Assembly: GCF_014646135.1 (NCBI RefSeq)
Contig: NZ_BMMW01000002.1
Coordinates: 1,426,001-1,490,000, forward strand
Source: Nocardia camponoti
GTDB taxonomy: Bacteria > Actinomycetota > Actinomycetes > Mycobacteriales > Mycobacteriaceae
Reading direction: 5' to 3'
Length of the DNA stretch: 64,000 nt
The notes below the pieces were generated by a model. The model made no database searches. It worked only from the letters and a program-made list of their open reading frames with translations, and was not told the DNA's origin. This document shows positions 30,131-39,632 of the stretch, piece by piece. Made by a program: the position numbers and the translations under genes. Position 1 is the first letter of the stretch. Each line of letters starts with the position of its first letter.

Positions 30131-32027
30131 CGAGATCGTGGTAGCGGAACAGGAAAGCGCAACAAAGCAAGAGTCGGCACCTGCGCTAGCTAGTCCGAAG
30201 CGTTTCGCTGCTCTGTCCCGCGCCACGTTCTTTGGTGGGATGGCGATTACCGTCGCCCTGTTCGCCTTTGGGGCGTGGCAGCGGCGGTGGATCGCCGACG
30301 ACGGCCTCATCGTGTTGCGCACGGTGCGCAACATCCTCGCTGGCAACGGCCCGGTCTTCAATGCCGACGAACGCGTTGAAGCGAACACGTCGACGGCGTG
30401 GACGTTCATCGTCTGGTTCTTCAGCTGGCTCACCCAAGCGCGACTTGAGTACGTCGTGCTTGGTGTCGCGCTCGGCGTTTCGCTGCTCGCGATCGTTTTC
30501 GCGATGGCAGGCACCGCACGCCTTTACGGCGGAACCTCAGGTCAGCTGCTGCTTCCTGCGGGCGTGCTCGTCTACATCGCGCTGCCGCCCGCGCGCGATT
30601 ACGCGACGTCAGGGCTCGAAAGCGGCCTCGTCATCTGCTGGGTCGGGCTGCTGTGGCTGCTGATGATGCGGTGGAGTCAGGCGAAGACAGTGCGGATTCC
30701 CGCGCTGCTCGCGTTGGTTTTCGTCGCGGGACTCGCGCCGCTGATTCGCCCTGAAGCCACGCTGATTGGCGTCGCCGCGCTCGCGATGATCTTCCTCGCA
30801 CCGATGCCGCAGTTCCGGTTCGGGCCGATTGTTTTGCGCGCGCTGATCGTCGCGGTCGCTGGCTTCGTGCCGGTCGCGTACCAGATTTGGCGCATGGGCT
30901 ACTACGGCCTGCCCTACCCGAACACGGCCGTCGCCAAGGATGCGGGCGGCGCTAAGTGGGGTCAGGGCATGACCTACCTGTGGGACCTCGTCGGGCCCTA
31001 CTACCTGCTGATTCCGCTGATCACGCTGCTTGCGGCTGGCATCGGGCTCGCTGTTTCCCGTGGAACCTTCGCATTGCCTCGCTCGATCAGCGCGTTCCGC
31101 GACTGGTTGCGTTCGCCTAGCGCGGTCGTCGTGATGGTATTGGCGAGCGGCCTGCTGCTTACCGTCTACGCCGTGCGCGTCGGCGGCGACTTCATGCACG
31201 GTCGCGTGCTGCTCACGCAGTTGTTCCTGCTGCTGTTGCCGGTGGCCGTTGTGCCGATCCGGTTGCGCGCGGTGCGTAAAGCGGACTTGTCGACCGGACT
31301 GCTGCTGCTTGCGCTGCTGGTGAGCGCGGGCTGGGCGGTTTACGCGTCAGCGACAACCGCGATCACAACCGGAACCAAGATTCGCGCGTCCGGCATCGTC
31401 GACGAGCGCATCTACTACGTGCTCAACACCGGCCACGACCACCCGATCCTCGCCGAGGACTACCTCGACTACCCGCGCATGCGCGCGATGGTCGAAGGCA
31501 TTCAGAACACGCCAAACGGTGGGCTGCTGCTGAACTCGCCGTCGTTCACGTTCTGGTACATCGTCCCGCCGCCGGAACCGATCCCGCCGGGCGGCGCTGG
31601 GCATACGGTTTACTTTCTGAACCTGGGCATGACCAGCATGAACGTGCCGCTCGACGTGCGCGTCATCGACCCGATGGGCCTCGCCTACCCGCTCGCCGCG
31701 CACTCGGACCGACTCTCCGACGGCCGCATCGGCCACGACAAGAGCCTCTACTCGGACTGGGTTGTCGTCGACGCTGGCATGGTCGACCTACACCCGTGGA
31801 TGCCCTGGTACATGGACGAGAAGTGGGTCGATCAGGCGCGGGTCGCGATGTCCTGTCCTGATACCCAGGCGCTATTACTTTCGACGCGCGGTGAACTGAC
31901 GCGTGAGCGGTTTATCCACAACCTGCGACACGCCATGGAGTTCGCGAAATACCGCATCGACCGGGTGCCGAAGTACGAGATCGAGCGCTGCGGACTCGTC
32001 AACCCGCACCCCGAGCCGCCGCGCTAA
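30108..32027 (+). CDS. aftB: Terminal beta-1,2-arabinofuranosyltransferase AftB
   Basis: 639 residues. A GT-C glycosyltransferase with about ten N-terminal membrane helices and a C-terminal extracytoplasmic domain. The catalytic Asp pair is in WIADDGLI, in the first external loop. It adds terminal beta-1,2 arabinofuranose using decaprenylphosphoryl-arabinose, which is the site later mycolylated. It is the ortholog of Rv3805c. The GTG at 30108 overlaps ubiA by 23 bases; no better start is seen. It is the last gene of the glf unit. Confidence 0.93.
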   Translation: MSLSISPDEIVVAEQESATKQESAPALASPKRFAALSRATFFGGMAITVALFAFGAWQRRWIADDGLIVLRTVRNILAGNGPVFNADERVEANTSTAWTFIVWFFSWLTQARLEYVVLGVALGVSLLAIVFAMAGTARLYGGTSGQLLLPAGVLVYIALPPARDYATSGLESGLVICWVGLLWLLMMRWSQAKTVRIPALLALVFVAGLAPLIRPEATLIGVAALAMIFLAPMPQFRFGPIVLRALIVAVAGFVPVAYQIWRMGYYGLPYPNTAVAKDAGGAKWGQGMTYLWDLVGPYYLLIPLITLLAAGIGLAVSRGTFALPRSISAFRDWLRSPSAVVVMVLASGLLLTVYAVRVGGDFMHGRVLLTQLFLLLLPVAVVPIRLRAVRKADLSTGLLLLALLVSAGWAVYASATTAITTGTKIRASGIVDERIYYVLNTGHDHPILAEDYLDYPRMRAMVEGIQNTPNGGLLLNSPSFTFWYIVPPPEPIPPGGAGHTVYFLNLGMTSMNVPLDVRVIDPMGLAYPLAAHSDRLSDGRIGHDKSLYSDWVVVDAGMVDLHPWMPWYMDEKWVDQARVAMSCPDTQALLLSTRGELTRERFIHNLRHAMEFAKYRIDRVPKYEIERCGLVNPHPEPPR

Positions 32028-32185
32028 GTCGCATCGGCGTCACGTCGGTCCAGGTGGGCGAGTGGGCTACGCCCTAAAAATCACATATCGGTAACGCGTG
32101 GACGCCGACGTAACGATATGGTCTTGCGAGAGGGAAACAACCCCGCGGCTCCGGGTGAGCCGCTTGAGGAAAGGCCCAAATCTAA

Positions 32186-33271
32186 ATGCGTGGCGGACGT
32201 CTCAGAGCCAGGGGAGCCTCCTGGCTCAAGAAGTCGGTGTTGGTCTCGCTGGCAGTGGCACTGCCCATCGGGGGAGCAATTGCCGGACCAGTGGGGATTG
32301 GAACCGCGAACGCGGCATTCAACCCGTCGGGATTCGACTTTTGGGTCGACTCGGAAATGGGCCCGATTAAGTCGCGCGTCTTCCGCGCGAACGATGGCAA
32401 CACCAACCGCGTTGTCTACGCGCTCGACGGGATGCGCGCGCGTGACGACCTCAACGGCTGGGAAATCGACACCAACGTCGCCGCCGCGCTGCAGGCAGCC
32501 AACATCAACGTCGTGATGCCGATCGGCGGCCAGTCGAGCTTCTACGCCGACTGGAACGCCCCGTCGAGCTTCTTCGGCCTCGATGGCAGCTCGGCCGGTT
32601 CGTCGGGCAGCTCAAGCGGCTCGGCGAAGACCGGTTCGGCTTTCACCGGTTCGTCGATCGCGCCCGCTCAGGTGGCTGGCAAGAAGAACACCTACAAGTG
32701 GGAATCGTTCCTGACCTCGAACCTGCGCAACGCGCTGTCGAGCCGTCTTGGCTTCAAGACCACCAACAACGGCGTTTTCGGCCTGTCGATGGGCGGTTCC
32801 GCCGCGCTCACGCTGGCTGCCTACCACCCCGACCAGTTCAGCTACGCGGGCTCGTTCTCGGGTTACCTCAACATCTCGGCACCGGGTATGCGTGAGGCGA
32901 TGCGCGTCGCGATGATTTCGGCCGGTGGCTTCAACATCGACGCGATGGCACCGCCGTGGGGCGGCCAGTGGTTCCACATGGACCCGTTCGTCTTCGCGCC
33001 TCGTCTTGTCGCTAACGGCACGCGCCTTTGGGTTTCCGCCGCCGCTGGCGTTCCCGGTGCTGGCGACGTTTCCAACCCGATGGAAATTGTTCAGGGTGTG
33101 CCGCTTGAGCTGCTCGCGATGGTGAACAGCCGCGCGTTCCAGGTCCGTTGGGCCACGCTCGGTGGCGACAATGCCACGTTCGACTTCCCGATCCAGGGCG
33201 TGCATAACTGGCGCAACTGGGAGACCGAAGTCAACCGCATGATCCCGGACCTTTCGGCCCACATCGGCTAA
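32186..33271 (+). CDS. Mycolyltransferase, antigen 85 family (1 of 4)
   Basis: 361 residues. The signal peptide is about 43 residues, cut after TANA. It has an alpha/beta-hydrolase fold with nucleophile Ser201 in FGLSMGGSA, a Glu in NPMEIVQG and a His in GVHNWRNWE. The substrate-binding GGQSSFYADW stretch is present. A Ser/Gly-rich loop of about 35 residues is inserted before the KWESFL stretch, which M. tuberculosis Ag85 lacks. The enzyme transfers mycolates from trehalose monomycolate to arabinogalactan or to a second trehalose monomycolate, outside the membrane. First of four paralogs, and most similar to the second. Confidence 0.92.
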   Translation: MRGGRLRARGASWLKKSVLVSLAVALPIGGAIAGPVGIGTANAAFNPSGFDFWVDSEMGPIKSRVFRANDGNTNRVVYALDGMRARDDLNGWEIDTNVAAALQAANINVVMPIGGQSSFYADWNAPSSFFGLDGSSAGSSGSSSGSAKTGSAFTGSSIAPAQVAGKKNTYKWESFLTSNLRNALSSRLGFKTTNNGVFGLSMGGSAALTLAAYHPDQFSYAGSFSGYLNISAPGMREAMRVAMISAGGFNIDAMAPPWGGQWFHMDPFVFAPRLVANGTRLWVSAAAGVPGAGDVSNPMEIVQGVPLELLAMVNSRAFQVRWATLGGDNATFDFPIQGVHNWRNWETEVNRMIPDLSAHIG

Positions 33272-33286
33272 CCGCCTTTCCTCAGC

Positions 33287-33330
33287 AACCGCCCCGGTAC
33301 CGCTTGGTGCCGGGGCGGTTTCTCGTTTTT
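33287..33330 (+). terminator. Intrinsic terminator after the first mycolyltransferase
   Basis: Stem AACCGCCCCGG (from 33287) and CCGGGGCGGTT (to 33320) followed by TTTCTCGTTTTT. The 225 bases from 33331 to the next gene hold no gene that I can see. Confidence 0.85.
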
Positions 33331-33555
33331 GTCTCAATCCGAGGCAGCGGTGGTGACGAATTATGGGCGAGAGTTGTGTACGGGGTCACTTTCCAGCAAC
33401 ATATAGTCACTCTGTTCTGATTGATTCACAGTGAGCATGCGCCGAGGTCTACTTGTCCGTTTTGCCCAAGGATTAGTCGTTCTCGGCATCCGGTGAGGAT
33501 CCGATCGTGTAACTCGGGGTTTGCGCGATCGCTCTGCTGAGAAAGGTCTGATCGA

Positions 33556-34578
33556 ATGCGTACAAGAGCGTGGGTTCGACGGTTGGCCGCGGGGGTGTCG
33601 ATGGCGCTCCTTGTTCCAGCAACCGCCATAGTCGGCGGAATGGCCGCCCCAGCGTCGGCCGGATTCAACGACCGCGCGTTCGACTTCTGGGTCGATTCGG
33701 GAATGGGTCCCATCAAATCGCGTATTTTGCCCGCCGCCGACGGCAATAGAGAGCGGGTTGTCTATGTGCTCGACGGGATGCGCGCACCGGAACATCTCAA
33801 CGGTTGGGAAATCGAAACCGATATTCCCAACGCACTCGCCGCCGCGAATATCAATGTGGTGATGCCCGTTGGTGGCATGTCGAGCTTCTACGCCGACTGG
33901 AACGCGCCAAGTGAATTCTTCGGAATTCCGGCTGGCGGTCCAGGCAACTCCGGTTCTGGCGCGGCCAACGCGCTCGCTGGCGGCCCGGGTAAAAGTTACC
34001 GCTACCAGTGGGAATCGTTCCTCACCAACGACTTACGCAATGCGCTCTCCGAACGCCTCGGGTTCCGCAACTATCGCAACGGCGTCTTCGGACTTTCGAT
34101 GGGCGGCTCGGCAGCGCTCACCCTCGCCGCCTACCACCCCGACCAGTTCTCGTTCGCCGGTGCGTTTTCGGGCTATCTGAATATCTCCGCGCCCGGCATG
34201 CGTGAGGCCATCCGCCTCGCGATGCTCGACGCAGGCGGCTACAACGTCGATTCGATGGCGCCACCGTGGGGCCCGAACTGGCTGCGCATGGACCCATTTG
34301 TGTTCGCGCCCAACCTCGTTGCCAACGGAACGCGCGTCTACATCGCGGCCGCGTCGGGCTTGCCGAGCGCGGGCGACGGGCCAAACATGAACACCGTCAA
34401 CGGCATGGCACTCGAAGCGCTCGCCCTCGCCAACACCCGCTCATTCCAGGTACGCATGGCCACCCTGGGCGGCGGCAACGCCACCTACTCGTTCCCCGCC
34501 TACGGGATTCACGCGTGGAACACCTGGAACGATGAGGCGCTGCGCATGATCGGCGATTTGTCGAACAACATCGGTTAG
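33556..34578 (+). CDS. Mycolyltransferase, antigen 85 family (2 of 4)
   Basis: 340 residues. The signal peptide ends near APASA. Nucleophile Ser181 is in FGLSMGGSA, and the His is in GIHAWNTWN. A Gly/Ser/Ala-rich inserted loop lies before YQWESFL, as in the first paralog. Sequence blocks such as YLNISAPGMREA and YHPDQFS are shared almost exactly with the first copy, so the two arose by tandem duplication. Upstream bases are less GC-rich and probably hold its own promoter. Confidence 0.92.
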   Translation: MRTRAWVRRLAAGVSMALLVPATAIVGGMAAPASAGFNDRAFDFWVDSGMGPIKSRILPAADGNRERVVYVLDGMRAPEHLNGWEIETDIPNALAAANINVVMPVGGMSSFYADWNAPSEFFGIPAGGPGNSGSGAANALAGGPGKSYRYQWESFLTNDLRNALSERLGFRNYRNGVFGLSMGGSAALTLAAYHPDQFSFAGAFSGYLNISAPGMREAIRLAMLDAGGYNVDSMAPPWGPNWLRMDPFVFAPNLVANGTRVYIAAASGLPSAGDGPNMNTVNGMALEALALANTRSFQVRMATLGGGNATYSFPAYGIHAWNTWNDEALRMIGDLSNNIG

Positions 34579-34600
34579 CTTTTCCAGCTTTTCCAAGACG

Positions 34601-34639
34601 AAGCAATGGCACGCGACCTCAAGTCGCGTGCCATTGCTT
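34601..34639 (+). terminator. Terminator hairpin after the second mycolyltransferase
   Basis: A 17-base perfect stem AAGCAATGGCACGCGAC (34601-34617) and GTCGCGTGCCATTGCTT (34623-34639), followed by TGCTTATGG. Confidence 0.8.
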
Positions 34640-34848
34640 TGCTTATGGTGCGAGCCGCTGTGCCGCAACAAAGTTCACTCACCGACCCTCCCCTTGCACG
34701 CCTTCGGTCCGTCGAATATCCTCCAGCGAGCGTAAGTGTGACCAGATCGTTGTTTCACCTCATCTGATCGCGCATGAACTGTCGGGATTCGCGTGCGATC
34801 GCAAGCAGCTCTGGCATGCAACAACAGCAGAAAGAGAGCGGAATCCAC

Positions 34849-35838
34849 ATGCGTTTCGGCAAGGCCGGTTGGCGTAATCGAATTCTGACCCTGGGGACGG
34901 CGGCACTTGTTGCTCCGATCGCCGTCGGCGTGGCCCCGACCGCGCTTGCCGCGCCCGCGCCCATCGCGGCGCCGGTGCTGCGCGCGCCTGCGGGTGGCTA
35001 CGAGGAGCTGATGGTCCCGTCCAAGATGGGCCCGATCAAGGTTCAGGTCCAGTGGGCCAAGAACGGTGGCAACGCCGCGCTTTACCTCCTCGACGGTCTG
35101 CGCGCCCGCGACGACAAGAACGCGTGGTCGTTCGAAACCAACGCACAGCAGCAGTTCGGCAACGACAACGTCACCCTGGTGATGCCCGTTGGCGGACAGT
35201 CGAGTTGGTACACCGACTGGGCGCAGGCCTCAAACACCAACGGCCAGAAGACCACCTACAAGTGGGAGACCTTCCTTACCGAAGAACTCCCCAACTTCCT
35301 TGCCGGATACGGCGTATCGAAGACCAACAACGCGGTCCTCGGCCTTTCGATGTCGGGTCCTGCCGCGCTGCGTCTCGCCGCGCTGCACCGCAACCAGTTC
35401 AAGCACGCGTCCTCGCTCTCGGGCCCGTTGAACTGGGGTGCGCCCGGCATGCGTGAGGCCATCCGCGTGATGATGCTCGACGCTGGCCGTTTCAATGTCG
35501 ACTCGATGGCTGCGCCGTGGAGCCCGGCGTGGCTGCGCATGGACCCGATGGTCTTCGCCCCTGAGCTGCGTGGTCTGCCGATGTTCATTTCGTCGGCCAG
35601 CGGCCTGCCTGGCGGTCACGACAAGCCTGCCGGGCTCGGCGGCGCGTACAACACCGCCAACGCGATGGGCATCGAGGTCATTTCGATGGTGTCTACCCGC
35701 GCGTTCCAGGGCCGCCTGAATTCGCTTGGTATCCAGGCTGTTTACGACTTCCCCGCCACCGGTACCCACTCGTGGAAGTACTGGGAAGACGAGCTGTGGA
35801 AGGCGCGTCCGCACATTCTCAAGGCACTCAACGCCTAA
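34849..35838 (+). CDS. Mycolyltransferase, antigen 85 family (3 of 4)
   Basis: About 329 residues. The signal peptide ends near TALA. Nucleophile Ser167 is in LGLSMSGPA and the His is in GTHSWKYWE; GGQSSWYTDW matches the M. tuberculosis Ag85 pattern more closely than copies 1 and 2. There is no Ser/Gly loop insertion. The frame begins at 34774, but the ATG at 34849 gives a standard signal peptide and lies at good distance from a purine-rich GAGAGCGGA. Confidence 0.92.
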   Translation: MRFGKAGWRNRILTLGTAALVAPIAVGVAPTALAAPAPIAAPVLRAPAGGYEELMVPSKMGPIKVQVQWAKNGGNAALYLLDGLRARDDKNAWSFETNAQQQFGNDNVTLVMPVGGQSSWYTDWAQASNTNGQKTTYKWETFLTEELPNFLAGYGVSKTNNAVLGLSMSGPAALRLAALHRNQFKHASSLSGPLNWGAPGMREAIRVMMLDAGRFNVDSMAAPWSPAWLRMDPMVFAPELRGLPMFISSASGLPGGHDKPAGLGGAYNTANAMGIEVISMVSTRAFQGRLNSLGIQAVYDFPATGTHSWKYWEDELWKARPHILKALNA

Positions 35839-35862
35839 GAGTTTTCCGCTAGCTAATTCGTT

Positions 35863-35897
35863 AAGGCTGGTTCACCCGCTGGGTGGGCCGGTCTTTT
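35863..35897 (+). terminator. Intrinsic terminator after the third mycolyltransferase
   Basis: A 15-pair stem with several G-U pairs, AAGGCTGGTTCACCC (35863-35877) and GGGTGGGCCGGTCTT (35881-35895), then TT. Confidence 0.7.
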
Positions 35898-35999
35898 CGT
35901 TGTTGTCGCGGCGATGCGTGTCTGCCCAGTTATTGCCTGGTACCGGTGTACAAAAACACAACGAGGTACTTCGGTCTGCGGGGACGAGGAGGTCGCGCT

Positions 36000-37826
36000 A
36001 TGTCGAAACGCGGTGTCGCTGCGTCGCTGCGGCGAATTCTGGGCCTTGCCGCCGTTACGGCCGCATTGCTCGCCCCAACCGTGGTTGTCCCGGTCGCACA
36101 GAGTCAGCCTGGGGTAGCCGAAATTCAACGGGTCGAATGGCTGTCGGACCGTCGGGTCGCGCTCACGGTGCACTCGCCCGCGATGAATACCCCGATTCAG
36201 GTGCAAATGTTGCTTGCACGGGATTGGAATTCCCATCCCGACGCGAAATTTCCGATGATGCTGATGCTCGACGGTTTGCGCGCGATGGACGACGAAAACG
36301 GTTGGACCAAAGACGCCGATGCTGAGGGCTTTTACGCCGACAAGAATGTGAATGTTGTCTTGCCGGTTGGCGGACAGTCGAGTTGGTACACCGACTGGCT
36401 CAGCCCCGACAACGGGCGCACCTACAAGTGGGAAACCTTCCTCACCAAGGAACTTCCGCCCCTGCTTGAGCGTGACTGGCGTACAACGGATGTCCGTGGG
36501 GTAGAAGGACTTTCGATGGGTGGCACCGCCGCGATGAACCTCGCTGGCCGCAACCCCGGCCTCATGAAATTCGTCGCTTCGTATTCAGGTTTGCTCACAA
36601 CGACAACGCTGGGCATGCCGCAGGCGATTGGTTTCGCGAATAAAGACGCTGGTGGGTTTGACGCCGTCGCGATGTGGGGTCCGCCTGGTGGACCGGAATG
36701 GGCGGCACACGACCCGTATTTGCTCGCTGATCAGCTCAAAGGCGTGAGCATGTATGTCTCTAGCGGCAGCGGATTGGCGGGCACGCACGATCATGCGAGC
36801 GCCGATGTTCCGCTGTTGAGCGACAACTGGGCGGGCACTGGATTGGAAATTCTGTCGCGACTTTCCACCCAGAATTTCGTCGCGAAATTGGAGAAATTGG
36901 CGATTCCCGTGCAGGCGAGTTATCGGCCAGCGGGTACCCACACCTGGCCTTATTGGGATTTCGAGATGCGGCAGTCGTGGCCGCAGGCGGCTAAGGCGCT
37001 CGGTGTCGACGAGGGCGGCGCGGAATGCGGCGCTGGTGGCGCGATCGGCGGAGTCGCGCAGGTGGCGAATTGGCTCGGCAACTGCTTGACCGGCGAATAT
37101 CACAGCGGGCCCGCGATCGTGCAGGACTTCGCGAACGGTCGCGTTTTCTTCTCCCCAGCCACTGGCGCGCATCCGGTTTCAGGTCGAATTGGCGGCGCGT
37201 ACACCGGTTTTGGTGGCGCTTCATCACCGCTCGGGTTGCCGACGGGCGAGGAGCGCGGACTGCCCGACGGACGTGGTCGACTGCAAACCTTCGAAGGCGG
37301 CTCGATCTACTGGACCCCGCAGACGGGCGCGCAGGTGATTCGCGGTGCCCTCCTCGACGCCTGGGACAAACAGGGTTTCGAAGGCGGCCCGCTCGGTTAT
37401 CCGACGGCCGCCGAGGCGCGCACGCCTAGCCGCGACGGCGCGGTGCAGTCGTTTGAGCACGGTCCGCTGTTCTACAGCGCCGCGACCGGCGTGCATCGCG
37501 TGCAGGGTTTCATCCTCGACAAGTACGGGCAGCTCGGCTTCGAGAACAGCCCACTCGGGTTCCCCGTCGCCGACGAAGCGCCGATCAAGGACTTCGGCCA
37601 CTTCAGTCGATTCGAAGGTGGCTCGATCTATTGGAGTCCGCTCTCGGGCGCGTGGTCGGTGCGCAACGGGCCCGTCAGCGACGCGTGGGCGGCGCAAGGG
37701 TTCGAAAACGGTCGACTTGGGTACCCGACCAGCGACGAATTCCCGGTCGCAGGCGGCGTTCAGCAAAACTTTCAAACCGGGTTCATCGTCGTGCGCGACG
37801 GCAAACCCGAAGTTCACGGGGTGTAA
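36000..37826 (+). CDS. Mycolyltransferase with C-terminal LGFP repeats (PS1-like; 4 of 4)
   Basis: About 608 residues. The signal peptide ends near PVAQS. The antigen 85-type domain covers residues 40-345, with nucleophile Ser172 in EGLSMGGTA and His in GTHTWPYWD. The C-terminal 210 residues hold four LGFP repeats (SPLGLPTGEE, GPLGYPTAAE, SPLGFPVADE, GRLGYPTSDE) of about 53 residues each. The build is that of Corynebacterium PS1 (Cmt1/Csp1), where the repeats hold the enzyme to the wall. The ATG at 36000 has a strong GAGGAGGT ribosome site; the longer frame from 35883 does not. Confidence 0.93.
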   Translation: MSKRGVAASLRRILGLAAVTAALLAPTVVVPVAQSQPGVAEIQRVEWLSDRRVALTVHSPAMNTPIQVQMLLARDWNSHPDAKFPMMLMLDGLRAMDDENGWTKDADAEGFYADKNVNVVLPVGGQSSWYTDWLSPDNGRTYKWETFLTKELPPLLERDWRTTDVRGVEGLSMGGTAAMNLAGRNPGLMKFVASYSGLLTTTTLGMPQAIGFANKDAGGFDAVAMWGPPGGPEWAAHDPYLLADQLKGVSMYVSSGSGLAGTHDHASADVPLLSDNWAGTGLEILSRLSTQNFVAKLEKLAIPVQASYRPAGTHTWPYWDFEMRQSWPQAAKALGVDEGGAECGAGGAIGGVAQVANWLGNCLTGEYHSGPAIVQDFANGRVFFSPATGAHPVSGRIGGAYTGFGGASSPLGLPTGEERGLPDGRGRLQTFEGGSIYWTPQTGAQVIRGALLDAWDKQGFEGGPLGYPTAAEARTPSRDGAVQSFEHGPLFYSAATGVHRVQGFILDKYGQLGFENSPLGFPVADEAPIKDFGHFSRFEGGSIYWSPLSGAWSVRNGPVSDAWAAQGFENGRLGYPTSDEFPVAGGVQQNFQTGFIVVRDGKPEVHGV

Positions 37827-37946
37827 GCGCGGACTGAGAATGCGATAAGCATCCAACCGCACCCCGCGACGTACCCCATTGTGGCGCTAGCCTGGTCTGC
37901 GACCGCGTCCTGGGAACAATCGAGAACAGTCGAGGTAGACATCTTC

Positions 37947-38471
37947 ATGCATGCGATGCTCCGGATTTCCGGCAAGGTCGCCGGATCGGTCGCGGCGGCT
38001 GCCGCGCTCACCGTCGCGCTGACCGCCTGTGGCGACAACGAGTCGACCGCGTCCAAGACGCCAACGCTGTCGGCGTCGGCAACCACGTCGGTCGCCGCGA
38101 CCACGCCGCCGTCGGTCGTCGTGCCGCCGAGCGCCGCCGACACGACAAGCGCCGCACCGGAAACGACAAGCACTGAGGCACCGCAGCCGGCCCCGATCAC
38201 GAGCGACACCCCGGCTCCCGCGCTTTCGGGCAAGGACGCCGCGTTTATCAACGAGCTCAAGGCCAACGGCGTCACCCCAGCCGACCCGCAGAGCGCGATC
38301 GTCGCGGCCAGCTACATCTGCTCGACGAAGGGTTCGGGCATTTCCGATGCCGACCTGTCGACGTTCGTAGGCGCGATCGCCGGTACCGACGCCTCGTTCG
38401 AGAAGTCCGGCCTCGACGTCGATAAGGCGGCCAAGATCTACATCGCCGCCGCGAACAAGACTTACTGCTGA
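37947..38471 (+). CDS. DUF732-domain lipoprotein
   Basis: About 174 residues. The signal peptide ends in the lipobox LTACGDN. A Thr/Ser/Pro/Ala linker (residues 30-85) precedes a DUF732 domain: FINELKANGV, then AIVAASYICSTKGSG and a C-terminal Cys pairing with the first. DUF732 proteins are small exported proteins common in mycolic-acid bacteria; no function is established. It lies one base before the cutinase-like gene, so the two are likely co-expressed. The start could instead be ATG 37956. Confidence 0.8.
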   Translation: MHAMLRISGKVAGSVAAAAALTVALTACGDNESTASKTPTLSASATTSVAATTPPSVVVPPSAADTTSAAPETTSTEAPQPAPITSDTPAPALSGKDAAFINELKANGVTPADPQSAIVAASYICSTKGSGISDADLSTFVGAIAGTDASFEKSGLDVDKAAKIYIAAANKTYC

Positions 38472-38472
38472 C

Positions 38473-39456
38473 ATGAACGCCCGGCCCCGCCGTCCCCGCA
38501 GGTTATGGCCTGTTGGGTGCTTGACCGTGCTCGCCGTCTTCGTGCTGGCGATCGTCGTCATCATCGTCGCTTGGTATTTGCTCGCCGGTCGGCTGCGCGA
38601 ACCAGGCCCGACGCCGCCGGGGCCGACCCCAACGCCGTCATCGCAACCGGCGTCGTGTCCAGATGTCATGTTCTTGTCGATTCCGGGAACGTGGGAGTCG
38701 TCGAGCAACGACGACCCCTACAACCCGCATGCGAACCCGATTTCGTTGATGCTCAGCGTCACCGGGCCGTTGCGCGCGCAGTTCCCGGACAATCGACTTG
38801 AGGTTTACACCGTTCCTTACGTCGCCCAGTTCTCGAATCCGATCGCGATTCCGCCGGACGGCCAGGCGTCCTACAACAACAGCCGCACCGAAGGCACCGC
38901 GCGGGCGACCAACGTGCTCGCTGAGCGGTACAAGGAATGCCCGCTCACCAATTACGTGATCGCTGGCTTCTCGCAGGGTGCCGTGATCGCGGGCGACATC
39001 GCCGCCCAGATCGGTGCTGGCAACGGACCCATTCCCGCCGACCGCGTCCTGGGCGTCACCGTGATCGCCGACGGTCGCCGCACCGGCGAGACCGGCCCCA
39101 CCGATCCGGTCCAGGTCGGCACGGTCACTGGCGTCGGCGCGGAAGTTGCCCTGCGCGGCATCAACGTGCCCGGCATCTCGATGACCGGCCCGCGCCCAGG
39201 CGGCTTCGGTTCGCTCGCGCCCAAGGTCAATTCGATCTGCGCGCCCGGCGACATGATCTGCGACGCCCCTCGCGAAGCACTCAACCCCGTCAACGCGATC
39301 GGCAGTTTGCAGGCGCTGATCCGGTCGGCGGGCAACCCGGTGCACGCGCTGTACGCGACCAACACCGTCGACGCCAACGGCACAACGGCGACGCAGTGGA
39401 CGGTCAACTGGGCGGCCGACCTCATCGAGAAAGCCCCTTACCCACCGCATTCGTGA
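38473..39456 (+). CDS. Cutinase-like lipase/thioesterase (Rv3802c-like)
   Basis: 327 residues. An N-terminal membrane helix (residues 15-38) and a Pro-rich linker precede the alpha/beta-hydrolase domain. Catalytic residues are the Ser in AGFSQGAVI, an Asp in CAPGDMICD and a His in NPVHALYA; Cys residues probably form two disulphides. M. tuberculosis Rv3802c, at the same place next to fadD32, is an essential phospholipase/thioesterase implicated in envelope lipid balance. The fourth mycolyltransferase and the DUF732 gene precede it. Confidence 0.9.
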   Translation: MNARPRRPRRLWPVGCLTVLAVFVLAIVVIIVAWYLLAGRLREPGPTPPGPTPTPSSQPASCPDVMFLSIPGTWESSSNDDPYNPHANPISLMLSVTGPLRAQFPDNRLEVYTVPYVAQFSNPIAIPPDGQASYNNSRTEGTARATNVLAERYKECPLTNYVIAGFSQGAVIAGDIAAQIGAGNGPIPADRVLGVTVIADGRRTGETGPTDPVQVGTVTGVGAEVALRGINVPGISMTGPRPGGFGSLAPKVNSICAPGDMICDAPREALNPVNAIGSLQALIRSAGNPVHALYATNTVDANGTTATQWTVNWAADLIEKAPYPPHS

Positions 39457-39517
39457 GCACACGCGTTCCGGAGTAGTCACAGTCACACTGGGCGTCGATT
39501 TGCCATGATTCACGCCC

Positions 39518-39532
39518 GGATGTGACATCCGT
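39518..39532. promoter_or_regulatory. Perfect short palindrome upstream of the LLM gene
   Basis: CGGATG-TGA-CATCCG lies about 100 bases before the gene at 39633. A TGTAAAGT box (39553-39560) downstream of it could be an extended -10 element, so the palindrome would be an upstream operator. Confidence 0.35.
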
Positions 39533-39632
39533 ACGCCCCGCGAGCCACACGCTGTAAAGTGCGCTGATGATTGGGCCCACATAACCCCGCACACGCGTAC
39601 GCGAAGACCGCCAAGCCAGGAGCGAAGAGTTC

